A stretch of 64,000 nucleotides of DNA from JADJPO01 sp046330955 (GTDB lineage Bacteria > Actinomycetota > Actinomycetes > Actinomycetales > Kineosporiaceae), in NCBI GenBank assembly GCA_046330955.1, contig JAXLRT010000008.1:62001-126000 (forward strand), in the 5' to 3' direction. How positions within the stretch are numbered: the stretch's first letter is position 1; every line of letters starts with the position of its first letter. Of the stretch, positions 1 through 8,883 are shown one piece after another. Under the pieces are notes generated by a model. It saw only the letters and a program-made list of their open reading frames with translations. It searched no databases and was not told the origin of the DNA. A program made the position numbers and the translations under genes.

Positions 1-1182
1 CTGATCGATCAGGTCGAACAGCCGGTCGAGCTCGCCGCGCAGGTGATCGTGCACGTCGACCAGGTGCTGAGCCGCGGCGCGCTGCGGCGCCGTCCAGGTC
101 AGCGGCGGTTCCGGCGAGGTGTAGACCGGGCGGGTGGCGTCGTCCCAGAACCGGCGGTCGCTGCGGCGTGACCCGTCGTCCGGAGTCGGGCGAGGCGCCG
201 CCCCGGCACTCTGAACCCGTTCCCGCGCAACGGGTTCCTCGATCTCGACCGGCCGGGTCACCGAGCTGCCGGCGGCCGGCGGCTCGCCTCGCGCCACCCC
301 GTGCCGCGCGTCGTCCACCAGCCGGCGCGTCGCCGGCGCCACCTCGTCGCCGAAGACCCGGATCAGGCGTGGATCGTCCGAGGCCAGGATGAAGGCGCTC
401 ATCCCGTGGTCGAGGGTCAGCGCGGCGAGCTGCTCGGGCCAGTGCGCCGGCGCGCCGCGCAGGCCGGGCTGATCCCCGACGGCGGAGGGCTGGATGTTGT
501 AGAGCCGCCGGATCGCCGCGGGGGAACGCCCGGCCGCCTGCGCCGCCTCGTCGATCCGGGCGTTGCGTTCGGCCAGCGTGTCGGGCGGCACGTACGCCAT
601 CGAGGGCAGCCAGCCGTCGCCGAGCCGGCCGGTCAGGGCCAGCGCCCGCGGCCCGATCGCGCCGATCCAGATCTCGATCGGGTGCGCCAGGGCCGGCCCG
701 GTGCGGACGCCGCGCAGCGTGTAGTGCTCACCGTCCAGCCGGATCGACCGCTCGGTGGGGTCCCAGCTACGGCGGATGATCGCGATGGCCTCCTCCAGCG
801 CCGCCAGCGCCTGGCCGGGGGTGCGGCGCGGACCACCCGCAGCCTCGATCGCATCCCAGAAGCCGCCCGCGCCCAGGCCGAGCTCGACCCGGCCCGAGCC
901 CAACAGATCGAGACTGGACACGGTCTTGGCCAGCACCAGCGGCGGGCGCAGCGGCAGGTTGGTGACATTCGTGGTCACCCGCACCCGGCTGGTGCGGGCC
1001 AGGATCGTGGCGAGCAACGCCCACGCATCCAGGAACCGCGCCTGGTAGGGGTGGTCCTGCACCGTGACCAGGTCCAGACCGGCCGCCTCGCTCAGCCGAG
1101 CGAGCTCGACCACCCGATCGGGCGCCGCGGCGTCCGGGGTCAGGAAGGTGCCGAACTGCAGCGGGTGCCCGTAGTCGACCAT
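1..1182 (-). CDS. LLM-class flavin oxidoreductase running into a hemerythrin-like segment (3' end outside window)
   Basis: The 394 codons read here start at ATG 1182 (MVDYGHPLQF) and run off the left edge. The first 290 or so residues have the luciferase-like TIM-barrel pattern: QFGTF at the N-terminus, a GSGRVELGLGAG stretch after strand 3-4, and an IWIGAIGPRALALTGRLGDG segment typical of F420- or FMN-dependent monooxygenases. After a proline- and arginine-rich linker of about 60 residues the frame continues into HLVDVHDHLRGELDRLFDLI, which resembles the first helix of a hemerythrin (HHE) domain. Flavin use follows from the family. The hemerythrin call is inference from about 25 residues, and the natural C-terminus is not visible. 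The gene is divergent from furA, with the furA operator between them, so it may share Fur control. Confidence 0.8.
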   Translation of the reverse strand, partial: MVDYGHPLQFGTFLTPDAAAPDRVVELARLSEAAGLDLVTVQDHPYQARFLDAWALLATILARTSRVRVTTNVTNLPLRPPLVLAKTVSSLDLLGSGRVELGLGAGGFWDAIEAAGGPRRTPGQALAALEEAIAIIRRSWDPTERSIRLDGEHYTLRGVRTGPALAHPIEIWIGAIGPRALALTGRLGDGWLPSMAYVPPDTLAERNARIDEAAQAAGRSPAAIRRLYNIQPSAVGDQPGLRGAPAHWPEQLAALTLDHGMSAFILASDDPRLIRVFGDEVAPATRRLVDDARHGVARGEPPAAGSSVTRPVEIEEPVARERVQSAGAAPRPTPDDGSRRSDRRFWDDATRPVYTSPEPPLTWTAPQRAAAQHLVDVHDHLRGELDRLFDLIDQ

Positions 1183-1207
1183 GCGCTCATCCTGGCCCAC
1201 GGATGCT

Positions 1208-1248
1208 TTCTGGAACGACTCCAGAGATTATCTGGACTAGTTCCAGAA
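1208..1248. promoter_or_regulatory. Fur/CatR-type operator palindrome
   Basis: Two 18-bp arms are separated by GATTA. The left arm (1208-1225) begins TTCTGGAAC and ends TCCAGA. The right arm (1231-1248) begins TCTGGA and ends GTTCCAGAA. Sixteen of 18 positions pair. It lies 20 bp upstream of the furA GTG and about 25 bp from the divergent oxidoreductase start, the position expected for an autoregulatory peroxide-sensing Fur repressor. Binding is inferred. Confidence 0.65.
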
Positions 1249-1268
1249 CACGCGGCAGACTGTGATCC

Positions 1269-1697
1269 GTGAGGACGTCGTTCGAGGCCGAGCTGCTGCT
1301 CCGTGAGGCAGGCCTGCGCGTCACCCGCCCCCGGGTGGCCGTGCTGAACGCCGTCCACACGCATTCCCACGCCGACACCGACTCGATCATCCGGATCGTC
1401 CGGGACGAGCTCGGCGAGGTGTCCACCCAGGCCGTGTACGACGTGCTGCGCGCCCTGACCGCAGCCGGGCTGCTGCGGCGCATCGAACCGGCCGGCTCCG
1501 TGCCCCGCTACGAGGCGCGGGTCGGCGACAACCATCACCACATCATCTGTCGCAGGTGCGGTGCCATCGCCGACGTGGACTGCGCCGTCGACTACACCCC
1601 CTGCCTGACCGCCTCCGACGACCACGGCTACGTCATCGACGAGGCCGAGGTCGTCTATTGGGGCACCTGCCCCGCCTGTTCCCCCGCCGCCGGCTGA
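1269..1697 (+). CDS. furA: Fur-family peroxide-type repressor (FurA/CatR-like)
   Basis: This 142-residue protein starts at GTG 1269. Residues 1-85 form the winged helix (LREAGLRVTRPRVAVLNAV, then TQAVYDVLRALTAAGLLRRI). The dimerisation domain follows, with the metal-binding HHHIICRRCGAIADVDC segment and a second Cys pair near the C-terminus (CPAC). This is the standard Fur fold and size. It sits directly upstream of katG in the same direction, the furA-katG arrangement known in mycobacteria and streptomycetes, where the repressor is inactivated by peroxide and controls catalase-peroxidase. The palindrome upstream is the likely operator. The peroxide-sensing role is inferred from the neighbour; a purely iron-sensing Fur cannot be excluded from sequence alone. 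Confidence 0.9.
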   Translation: MRTSFEAELLLREAGLRVTRPRVAVLNAVHTHSHADTDSIIRIVRDELGEVSTQAVYDVLRALTAAGLLRRIEPAGSVPRYEARVGDNHHHIICRRCGAIADVDCAVDYTPCLTASDDHGYVIDEAEVVYWGTCPACSPAAG

Positions 1698-1786
1698 CCC
1701 ACTGTCCGACCACGCGCCCGCGGCATGATCGACCCAGCAATCGACGACCCGATATGAAACAGATGTCCCCGATGAAGGAGAGCACT

Positions 1787-3976
1787 GTGGCCGACGAGAC
1801 CAACCCCGCCCTGGTGGCCGCCGAGGGACGCACCGCGCGTGCCCGGTCCAACAACGACTGGTGGCCCAACCAACTCGACGTGAGCGTGCTGCACCAGCGG
1901 CCGCCGGCGGGTGACCCGATGGGCGAGGACTTCGACTACGCCGCCGAGTTCTCCACCCTCGACCTGGCTGCCGTGAAGGCGGACATCGAGGCCGTCATGA
2001 CCACCTCGCAGGACTGGTGGCCGGCCGACTGGGGCCACTACGGGCCGCTGTTCATCCGCATGGCCTGGCACAGCGCCGGCACCTACCGGATCCAGGACGG
2101 TCGCGGCGGCGCCGGGGCCGGGCAGCAGCGGTTCGCGCCGCTGAACAGCTGGCCGGACAACGCCAACCTCGACAAGGCCCGCCGGCTGCTGTGGCCGGTC
2201 AAGCAGAAGTACGGCCGCAAGCTGTCCTGGGCCGACCTGATGGTGCTCGCCGGCAACTGTGCCCTGGAGTCCATGGGCTTTCACACCTTCGGCTTCGGCG
2301 GCGGTCGCGCCGACGTCTGGGAGCCCGAGCACGTCGACTGGGGCAACGAGTCCGAGTGGCTGGGCGACCAGCGCTACAGCGGTGAGCGCAAGCTCGCCAA
2401 CCCGCTGGCCGCCGTCCAGATGGGTCTGATCTACGTCAACCCCGAGGGCCCCAACGGGCAGCCCAGCGCGCTGGCCGCCGCGCAGGACATCCGGGAGACG
2501 TTCGCGCGCATGGCGATGAACGACGAGGAGACCGTGGCGCTGATCGCCGGCGGGCACTCGTTCGGCAAGACCCATGGCGCAGCGCCGGCGACGCATGTCG
2601 GCCCCGAGCCCGAGGCCGCCCCGATCCAGGCGATGGGCCTGGGATGGCAGAACGACAACGGGTCGGGCAAGGGCGGCGACACCATCACCAGCGGCCTCGA
2701 GGGCGCCTGGACGCCGACCCCGACCACCTGGGACAACAGCTTCTTCGAGACGTTGTTCGGCTACGACTGGGACCTGGTCAAGAGCCCGGCGGGCGCCTGG
2801 CAGTGGGTGCCGACCGACCCCGCGGCGGCGAACGCCGTGCCCGATGCGCACGACCCGACCAAGCGGCACGCCCCGGTCATGCTCACCACCGACCTCGCGT
2901 TGCGGATGGACCCGATCTACGGGCCGATCTCGCGCCGGTTCTACGAGAACCCGGATCAGTTCGCCGACGCCTTCGCCCGGGCCTGGTTCAAGCTGACCCA
3001 CCGCGACATGGGTCCGATCCAGCGCTACCTCGGCCCCGAGGTGCCGTCCGAGCAGCTCATCTGGCAGGACCCGGTGCCGCCGGTCACGCACGAACTGATC
3101 GGGGCGGACGACGTCGCCGCACTGAAGCAGACCATCCTCGGCTCGGATCTGACGGTGGCCGAACTGGTGTCGACCGCCTGGGCCTCGGCCTCGACGTTCC
3201 GCGGCACCGACAAGCGAGGCGGCGCGAACGGTGCCCGGATTCGCCTGGCACCGCAGAGCCAGTGGGAGGTCAACGACCCGGCACAGCTGGCGCGGGTGCT
3301 GCGCACCCTGGAGGGGATCCAGCAGGGCTTCAACACCAACCGATCGGACGGCAAGCAGGTCTCGCTGGCCGACCTGATCGTGCTCGGCGGCTGCGCCGCG
3401 GTCGAGCAGGCCGCGCGGGACGCCGGGGTCGACGTCGTCGTCCCGTTCACGCCGGGCCGCACCGACGCCCTGCATGAGCAGACCGACAGCGAGTCCTTCG
3501 CGGTGCTCGAGCCGACCAGCGACGGGTTCCGCAACTACCTCGGCAAGGGCAGCGATCGCCCGACCGAGGCCCGGCTGATCGATCGGGCGCAGTTGCTCAC
3601 GCTGAGCGCGCCGGAGCTGACCGTGCTGGTGGCGGGCCTGCGGGTGCTCGGCGCGAACGTGGGCGGCTCCTCGCACGGGGTGTTCACGCAGCGCCCGGGC
3701 ACGCTGACCGCCGACTTCCTGGTCAACATCCTCGACCTGTCGACCACCTGGACGCCGACGTCCGAGGGCGAGGAGACCTTCGAGGGCCGGGACGCCGCGA
3801 CCGGCCAGGTGCGCTGGACCGCAACCCGCAACGACCTGGTGTTCGGGTCGAACTCGGTGCTGCGGGCCATCGCCGAGGTCTACGCGTCCTCCGACGCGGG
3901 CGAGAAGTTCGTCCACGACTTCGTCGACGCCTGGGACAAGGTGATGATGCTGGACCGCTTCGACGTCCACCGCTGA
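1787..3976 (+). CDS. katG: Catalase-peroxidase KatG
   Basis: The bifunctional heme catalase-peroxidase has 729 residues from GTG 1787. That start is preferred because AAGGAG lies 6 bases upstream; in-frame ATGs at 1754, 1763 and 1772 lack such a site. The active-site motif RMAWHSAGTYR places distal Arg91, Trp94 and His95. Tyr216 in IYVNPEGPNG would form the Met-Tyr-Trp adduct. GGHSFGKTHG carries the proximal heme ligand His257. The C-terminal half repeats the peroxidase fold without the heme site (FRGTDKRGGANGARIRLAPQ). The length matches the family. The enzyme removes hydrogen peroxide in the cytoplasm and is probably regulated by the adjacent furA product. No truncation or odd residue was seen. 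Confidence 0.97.
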   Translation: MADETNPALVAAEGRTARARSNNDWWPNQLDVSVLHQRPPAGDPMGEDFDYAAEFSTLDLAAVKADIEAVMTTSQDWWPADWGHYGPLFIRMAWHSAGTYRIQDGRGGAGAGQQRFAPLNSWPDNANLDKARRLLWPVKQKYGRKLSWADLMVLAGNCALESMGFHTFGFGGGRADVWEPEHVDWGNESEWLGDQRYSGERKLANPLAAVQMGLIYVNPEGPNGQPSALAAAQDIRETFARMAMNDEETVALIAGGHSFGKTHGAAPATHVGPEPEAAPIQAMGLGWQNDNGSGKGGDTITSGLEGAWTPTPTTWDNSFFETLFGYDWDLVKSPAGAWQWVPTDPAAANAVPDAHDPTKRHAPVMLTTDLALRMDPIYGPISRRFYENPDQFADAFARAWFKLTHRDMGPIQRYLGPEVPSEQLIWQDPVPPVTHELIGADDVAALKQTILGSDLTVAELVSTAWASASTFRGTDKRGGANGARIRLAPQSQWEVNDPAQLARVLRTLEGIQQGFNTNRSDGKQVSLADLIVLGGCAAVEQAARDAGVDVVVPFTPGRTDALHEQTDSESFAVLEPTSDGFRNYLGKGSDRPTEARLIDRAQLLTLSAPELTVLVAGLRVLGANVGGSSHGVFTQRPGTLTADFLVNILDLSTTWTPTSEGEETFEGRDAATGQVRWTATRNDLVFGSNSVLRAIAEVYASSDAGEKFVHDFVDAWDKVMMLDRFDVHR

Positions 3977-3993
3977 CGCCGGGGTAACGCTCC

Positions 3994-4030
3994 GGGGCGC
4001 CGTGCGGGCCAGTGGCTCGCACGGCGCCCC
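3994..4030 (+). terminator. Hairpin downstream of katG
   Basis: GGGGCGCCGTGCG (3994-4006) pairs perfectly with CGCACGGCGCCCC (4018-4030) around an 11-base loop, 18 bp after the katG stop. No U-tract follows beyond a short T-containing run, which is usual for GC-rich actinobacterial terminators. It also lies downstream of the converging csbD gene. Confidence 0.7.
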
Positions 4031-4084
4031 GTTCGCGTTTCTCGTTCGCCCGCAAGGCCTTCGACGAGCCAGACCTCAGGACCC

Positions 4085-4258
4085 TCAGGAGTCGAACGCC
4101 TCCTTGACCTTCTGGCCGGCCTGCTTCAGGTTCGCCTTCGCCTGGTCGGCGCGACCCTCGGCCTCGAGCCGCTCGTCGTCCGTGGCCTTTCCGGCACCCT
4201 CTTTCGCCTTGCCGCGCAGTTCCTCGGCCTTGTTCTCGATCGTGTCGTCGACACCCAT
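4085..4258 (-). CDS. CsbD-family stress protein
   Basis: This is a 57-residue charged, Ala/Lys/Glu-rich protein starting MGVDDTIENKAEEL and containing the KAKEGAGKATDDERLEAEG signature of the CsbD family. In Bacillus csbD is a sigma-B-dependent general stress gene; the biochemical role of the family is unknown. The start at ATG 4258 gives the normal family length, and longer in-frame upstream sequence shows no family similarity. The gene converges on katG across a shared hairpin region. It is soluble and predicted to be largely helical, with no signal peptide. Confidence 0.85.
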   Translation of the reverse strand: MGVDDTIENKAEELRGKAKEGAGKATDDERLEAEGRADQAKANLKQAGQKVKEAFDS

Positions 4259-4417
4259 GGCGTTGCCCTCTCTCGCAGGCCCGTCGTGTACGGGCACCAG
4301 GCGTCTACCCCACGGGCGCCCGGGTAATCGCATGCCCTCCTCCCAGAGTGGTGGCACGGTGCGAGGTGTCATGCCACCGTCATCACCATCACCTGGCGCG
4401 GCCGGTCGCTCGGAGTC

Positions 4418-4564
4418 GTGGCACGAGAGTCCGAAGGCGTTGAGGCCGAACGAATCTGGACGGCGGCCCGCGCCCTCTACCGAGGGTTCAGCACCTACCC
4501 GACCCGCACTCGAGGCAGGAACATCCGCGTCTTCGTCCTCGAGGCGCCGGCCGAGAGCCAGTAG
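4418..4564 (+). CDS. Possible small ORF of unknown function
   Basis: The 380-bp stretch between csbD and the Hsp70-like gene holds one short frame that reads like protein: GTG 4418 to TAG 4562, 48 residues, beginning MARESEGVEAERIWTAARAL and rich in Arg and aromatic residues. It has no recognisable domain and no clear ribosome-binding site. It could be a remnant of a larger gene, since the frame stays open a little further upstream, or chance. Nothing else was recognised in this gap. Confidence 0.25.
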   Translation: MARESEGVEAERIWTAARALYRGFSTYPTRTRGRNIRVFVLEAPAESQ

Positions 4565-4639
4565 GCACGCCTCCGGGGCCGGGCGATTCGGGTCGGGCAC
4601 ACTGCCCCGCTGGGCCGGATCCGACCCGACGAAGCCGGC

Positions 4640-7303
4640 TCACGTGCCGGTCAGGTGGATCACACTCAGGCTGCTGTCCTTCGTGTTGCTGACGAACCCG
4701 CGGGTGCCGTCCGGCAGGACGGCGATCGAGGAGGGGGTGCTGCCGGTCGGCAACGTCGCCGTCACCGACAGGGTGCCCGCGCTGATCACACTCACGGTGC
4801 TCGCCGCCTGGTTGACCACGTAGGCGAACCGGCCGTCCGGGGACCACTGGATGTTGATCGGGCTCTTCCCGACCGGGATGTGTTTGATCACCTGGTTGGT
4901 GGTCGGGTCGATGACGGTCACCGTGTTCGACTCGTAGTTCACGTTCACCAGCAGGGCACGCCTCGGGTTGAACGCGAGGCTGTGCGGGGCTGTGTCGACG
5001 ACGATCCGGCCGGTCACCGAGCCGGTCGCGGCATCGACGACGGCCACCAGATTCGACTCGTGGCAGGCGACGTACGCCTTGCTGCCGTCCGGGGAGAACA
5101 CCACGTAGTGCGGGTTGGCCGGTACCACGAGTTCGCGCAGCACCTTCAGGCTGGCCGTGTCCAGGACGGAGATGGTCCCCGAGTCGTGGTTGGGGATGTA
5201 GACGGTCCTCCCGTCCGGGCTCACAGCCGGGATGTACGGCCGAGATTGGACGGCGAACGTGGTCCGCACACTCAGGCTCGCGACGTCGATCACCGTCACC
5301 GAGTGGATCGCCCCGCCCTTGGCGTCCCAGACACTCACGTAGGCGGTGCGACCGTCGGGAGAGAACGCCAGGTAGCGCGGCGGGCCGGCGGCGATGTCGA
5401 TGGTCCCGGTCACCCGGTTCACCGCGGGGTCGTACACGACGACCTTCTGCTGCGCGGCCGCCGCGACGAACAGCTGCCGGCCGTCCGGCGAGGGGGTCAC
5501 GTACTGCGCGTCGAAGCCGATCTTCGTCGGCGGATCGATGGGAGGGATCGCCACGGCGACCGCCTGGGCACTCGCGCTCGCGGACGCCGCGGTGTTCGAG
5601 GGCGCTGCAGCGGTCGACGGTGCCGGCGTGGCGGTCGGGCTCGGGGTCGCCGCGGCCGCCGGCGCATCGTGGCCGCGGTTGAGCAGCACGCTCACGACGA
5701 CGAGGCCGAGCACCAGCGCCAGTGCCCCGGCCAGGCCGAGCAGCAGGCCCCGCCGGCGGCGCCCCGGCTCGGCGTCCGACGGCTGGACCGGGCCCGCGGC
5801 CGGCCCAGGAGGCACGGTGGGTTCGAACGGTGGCGTCGGCGCCGCCCGCGAGGCGTCGTTCGGGACCGGCGCCTCGTCGACGACCGGAGGGGTGTCGACG
5901 ACCGGAGCGGTGTCGACGACCGGAGCGGTGTCGACGATCGGAGGGGTGTCGACGATCGGAGCGGTGTCGATCAGGGGCGCGGCACTCGACGCGCGAGCGG
6001 CCACGGCGGGGGCTGCGGCGTCCGGTTCGGCGGCGCCCGCGGGCACAACCCCCTCGGACGCCGCGTCGCCGGTGGACGCGGCCCGGACCGGGGTCGGGAG
6101 CGGCACCGACCGGATGTCGATGAGTGAAGGGCCAGAGGCTGCGGGAGCCGGTCGCGGGTCGGAGGCACCCGAGAGCCGTGAGTCCGCAGCGCCGTCCGAG
6201 GGCGCGGCCGTCGTCCGCGGCGGGGTCCACACGTGGGTGCCGCTCACCTGCGAGGCAACGATCGCGGCGCCCATCGCCACGGCGAACTTCGGGTGCGCGT
6301 CGACCACGGTCGGACGGCCCAGTTGCTCGCTGACCATGCGGGCCACCAGCGGGATCCTCGACGAGCCCCCGACCAGCAGGACGGCGGACAGCTCGCGGAC
6401 GTCGACCTGGGCGGAGCGGATCGTGCGCATGAGGGTGCCGATCGTCGATTCGATCGGCGCCCGGATCAGTCCCTCGAACTCGGCCCGGGTCAAGGGGATC
6501 GAGTCCAGCCGGTGTGGTAGCAGCACCGGGATCGTGGTCTCGGTGTCGACCGACAGGGCCTCCTTGGCGAGCACACACTCCTGCCGGAGTCGGGCCAGCG
6601 CCGCCGCCGACTGCGGGTTACCGGGGTCGAGCTCGGACAGGGCCGCGCCGCAGCGGTAGTTCACCCACTGGAAGATGGCCTCGTCGAAATCGATACCGCC
6701 CAGACGCTCGATGCCCTCGGGATCGCCGAGCAGCTCGATGCGGTCCCGGTGCCGGCGCAACACGGTCGCATCGAAGGTGCCGCCCCCGAGGTCGTACACG
6801 GCGATGGTGTCGCCGTCCTCGAGGTGCCGGGACGACGCGTAGTAGGCGGCAGCGCCCTCCGGCTCGGTGAGCGTGTGATGCCCGTCGAGCCCGGCCAGGC
6901 GCGGCACCTCCTCGAACAGCTCACGGCGGTACGGACCCCAGTTCGCGGGATGCGTCAGCGCGACCCGGTCCGGAGGGGCACCCTCGACCGCGGTCACCTT
7001 CTCCAGCACGTCCGCCAGCATCGCCGCCATCAAGGTGGTGACCTGGAACGGCCGCCCGCCGAGGACGACCGGGGTCGGGTCGCCCAGTCGGCGCTTGAAC
7101 TCGCGCTCGACCCGGTCCGGATGGCTGATCGCCTGGCGCGCGGCGGCGTCCCCGAAGATCAGCTGGTCGGTGTCCTTGAGGTAGACCACCGACGGCGTCA
7201 CCACTGTCTGGTTGCCGAGCGTGGACATCTCGACGCGGCCGCCACGCGACAGTGCGGCCGCGACGAACGTGGTTCCCAGATCGACACCGAGGTCGTACCC
7301 CAC
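4640..7303 (-). CDS. Membrane-anchored Hsp70-like ATPase fused to a YVTN-type beta-propeller
   Basis: This is 887 residues from GTG 7303, chosen because GGGGGAGGGG lies just upstream and the frame then opens with VGYDLGVDLGTTFVAAALS, the actin-like ATPase phosphate-1 motif. Residues 1-370 form the Hsp70 nucleotide-binding domain (YDLGGGTFDATVLR; LLVGGSSRIPLVARMV). A Pro/Ala/Asp linker with repeated VVDTAP/VVDTPP units follows. One transmembrane helix lies near residue 550 (LLLGLAGALALVLGLVVVSV). Residues of about 600-887 form 40-residue propeller repeats (SPDGRQLFVA, SPDGRTAYVS, SPDGSKAYVA). No Hsp70 substrate-binding domain is seen. The expected layout is ATPase inside and propeller outside the membrane. 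Function is unknown; comparable fusions occur in actinobacteria. The gene is divergent from the kinase block. Confidence 0.85.
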   Translation of the reverse strand: MGYDLGVDLGTTFVAAALSRGGRVEMSTLGNQTVVTPSVVYLKDTDQLIFGDAAARQAISHPDRVEREFKRRLGDPTPVVLGGRPFQVTTLMAAMLADVLEKVTAVEGAPPDRVALTHPANWGPYRRELFEEVPRLAGLDGHHTLTEPEGAAAYYASSRHLEDGDTIAVYDLGGGTFDATVLRRHRDRIELLGDPEGIERLGGIDFDEAIFQWVNYRCGAALSELDPGNPQSAAALARLRQECVLAKEALSVDTETTIPVLLPHRLDSIPLTRAEFEGLIRAPIESTIGTLMRTIRSAQVDVRELSAVLLVGGSSRIPLVARMVSEQLGRPTVVDAHPKFAVAMGAAIVASQVSGTHVWTPPRTTAAPSDGAADSRLSGASDPRPAPAASGPSLIDIRSVPLPTPVRAASTGDAASEGVVPAGAAEPDAAAPAVAARASSAAPLIDTAPIVDTPPIVDTAPVVDTAPVVDTPPVVDEAPVPNDASRAAPTPPFEPTVPPGPAAGPVQPSDAEPGRRRRGLLLGLAGALALVLGLVVVSVLLNRGHDAPAAAATPSPTATPAPSTAAAPSNTAASASASAQAVAVAIPPIDPPTKIGFDAQYVTPSPDGRQLFVAAAAQQKVVVYDPAVNRVTGTIDIAAGPPRYLAFSPDGRTAYVSVWDAKGGAIHSVTVIDVASLSVRTTFAVQSRPYIPAVSPDGRTVYIPNHDSGTISVLDTASLKVLRELVVPANPHYVVFSPDGSKAYVACHESNLVAVVDAATGSVTGRIVVDTAPHSLAFNPRRALLVNVNYESNTVTVIDPTTNQVIKHIPVGKSPINIQWSPDGRFAYVVNQAASTVSVISAGTLSVTATLPTGSTPSSIAVLPDGTRGFVSNTKDSSLSVIHLTGT

Positions 7304-7484
7304 GACGGCCCCCTCCCCCTGTGAATCCGCCGGAGGGGAAGCTCCCCAGCGGTACCGACGGTCGCCCTGCATCCGTCAGCCCCTACGGTGACATTCGTCG
7401 TCCGCCCGCGGAAGTCCTCTGTCGGCCGAAGTAGGGTTCTCCCCCGCTCCTGGTAGTGAGCACCCCCCTGACCTCCGGGGGCGT

Positions 7485-8123
7485 ATGGCCCACACTGGGC
7501 CGATGACGCTCCGATCGGCCCCGCACGGGGAACCACCGGAGCCCTCGGGGGCCTCGCGGGCTGGGGAGAGCGCTCGATGGGCCCGCCGGCACGCGCTGGA
7601 GCGCGAGTTGCACGACGGCCCCGCGCTGCGGATCGCGGCCCTGTCCCTCCAGCTCGGCGTCCTGCGTCAGAAGCTGCCCGAGGAGGACCTGAGCCGCAAC
7701 GACATCGAGGACCTGCAGACCCAGCTGCACACCGCACTGCAGGAGCTGCGCCGGATCGGCGACCTGATCTACCCTCCGCTGCTGCACGAGGCGGGTCTGC
7801 CGTCCGCCCTGCGGGAGTTGGCCGGGGCGACGCCCGGACGGGTCCGGTTGCGGCTGGTCGGGGACGAGGTCGAGCGGTACGACCACGCGATCGAGGCGAC
7901 CGTGTACTTCGCGGTCACGGAACTGCTGGACGAGTTGGACCCCGACGCCGCTCCGCTCGACCTGCAGCTCAGCCGGGAGGGAGCCTCGCTGCGGCTCGAC
8001 GTCGGGCCGGTGGACCCACGGCAGACGGCGTCGATACTCGACCACGTGCAGCGGGTCGGCGGCACGGTCCGCTCGCCGGCCCGCACCGGGGAAAGGATCA
8101 CGGTGACGATCCCGTGCGCGTAG
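7485..8123 (+). CDS. Short cytoplasmic sensor histidine kinase (HisKA_3 type)
   Basis: The protein has 212 residues from ATG 7485; ATG 7503 is an alternative without a better ribosome site. Residues 30-95 match a HisKA_3 dimerisation domain with the phospho-acceptor in ERELHDGPALRI and a following IGDLIYPPLLHEAGL helix. The rest (residues 100-212) is a weak GHKL ATPase fold: the N-box-like VTELLDEL is present, but DxGxG and GLG motifs are not evident. There is no membrane segment or input domain. Its stop overlaps the start of the LuxR-type regulator by 10 bases, so the two form a translationally coupled pair. Kinase activity is uncertain given the poor ATP site; it may act as a partner or phosphatase. 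Confidence 0.75.
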   Translation: MAHTGPMTLRSAPHGEPPEPSGASRAGESARWARRHALERELHDGPALRIAALSLQLGVLRQKLPEEDLSRNDIEDLQTQLHTALQELRRIGDLIYPPLLHEAGLPSALRELAGATPGRVRLRLVGDEVERYDHAIEATVYFAVTELLDELDPDAAPLDLQLSREGASLRLDVGPVDPRQTASILDHVQRVGGTVRSPARTGERITVTIPCA

Positions 8124-8779
8124 TCCTGGCCGAGGACGGAGCCCTCTTCCGGCAGGGGCTCGTCCTGCTCCTCGAAGCAGCCGGCCACGAGGTGGTGGGC
8201 TGCGCCGCGGACGGCGACACCCTCGTCCGGATGCTCGCCGACGCCCCCGCGGACGTGGCCATCCTCGACATCCGCATGCCACCCGAGCCCGACGGCGGCA
8301 TCACCACGGCGGAACGGCTCCGGGCCACCCACCCCGCGCTGGGCCTGCTCTTCCTGTCCCACTATGCCGAGGCGCACTACCTGATGCGCATCCTGCAGAT
8401 CGGCACGGAGTCGATCGGTTACCGGCTGAAGGAGAAGGTCGGCAGCGTCGACGTCCTCTCCGACACGCTGACCCGGATCGCCAACGGCGAGATTGTCATC
8501 GAACCCCTTCTGGCGCAACGCCTCGTGGAGCGTCCCAGCAGTGACCGGCGAGCCGTCGTGGCGGCGCTGTCGGAGCGGGAGACCGAGGTACTGCGGCTGA
8601 TGGCCGAGGGCCGCTCCAACAACGGGATCGCGAGTCAGCTCTTCGTCACGCCCAAGGCGGTCGAGAAGCACATCGCCAACATCTTCTCCAAGCTCGGCCT
8701 CCAGACGGACACCAGCGAGCACCACCGCCGCGTGCTCGCCGTCCTGACGTATCTGCGGTCGCAGCAGGACGCTCCCTAG
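8114..8779 (+). CDS. NarL/LuxR-family response regulator
   Basis: This 221-residue regulator starts at GTG 8114, inside the end of the upstream kinase gene. The receiver domain (residues 1-120) has the acidic pocket in VVLAEDG, the phospho-acceptor Asp52 in AILDIRMPPE and the conserved Lys in YRLKEKVG. Residues 150-215 are the LuxR-type helix-turn-helix (LSERETEVLRLMAEGRSNNGIASQLFVTPKAVEKHIANIF). It is the only DNA-binding output in this four-gene block, so the downstream kinases probably signal through it. The DNA target is unknown. Confidence 0.93.
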   Translation: MRVVLAEDGALFRQGLVLLLEAAGHEVVGCAADGDTLVRMLADAPADVAILDIRMPPEPDGGITTAERLRATHPALGLLFLSHYAEAHYLMRILQIGTESIGYRLKEKVGSVDVLSDTLTRIANGEIVIEPLLAQRLVERPSSDRRAVVAALSERETEVLRLMAEGRSNNGIASQLFVTPKAVEKHIANIFSKLGLQTDTSEHHRRVLAVLTYLRSQQDAP

Positions 8780-8883
8780 CGGCAGATCGTGCGGTCGGCC
8801 CCGGCCTTCCCTGCGATCGTCGGCGGCTCTACCGTGAAGATCCGCGGCCGCAGGGGGCGGCGACCGAGCGAAGGCAGCGGGGA

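Noticed and set aside
1655..3970. Long minus-strand open frame (771 codons) opposite katG
   Set aside because: It is the antisense of a complete katG; composition and lack of motifs show it is a GC-driven shadow.
4488..6578. Alternative frame of 696 codons overlapping the Hsp70-like gene
   Set aside because: It is Arg-rich shadow text; the Hsp70 and propeller motifs are in the other frame.
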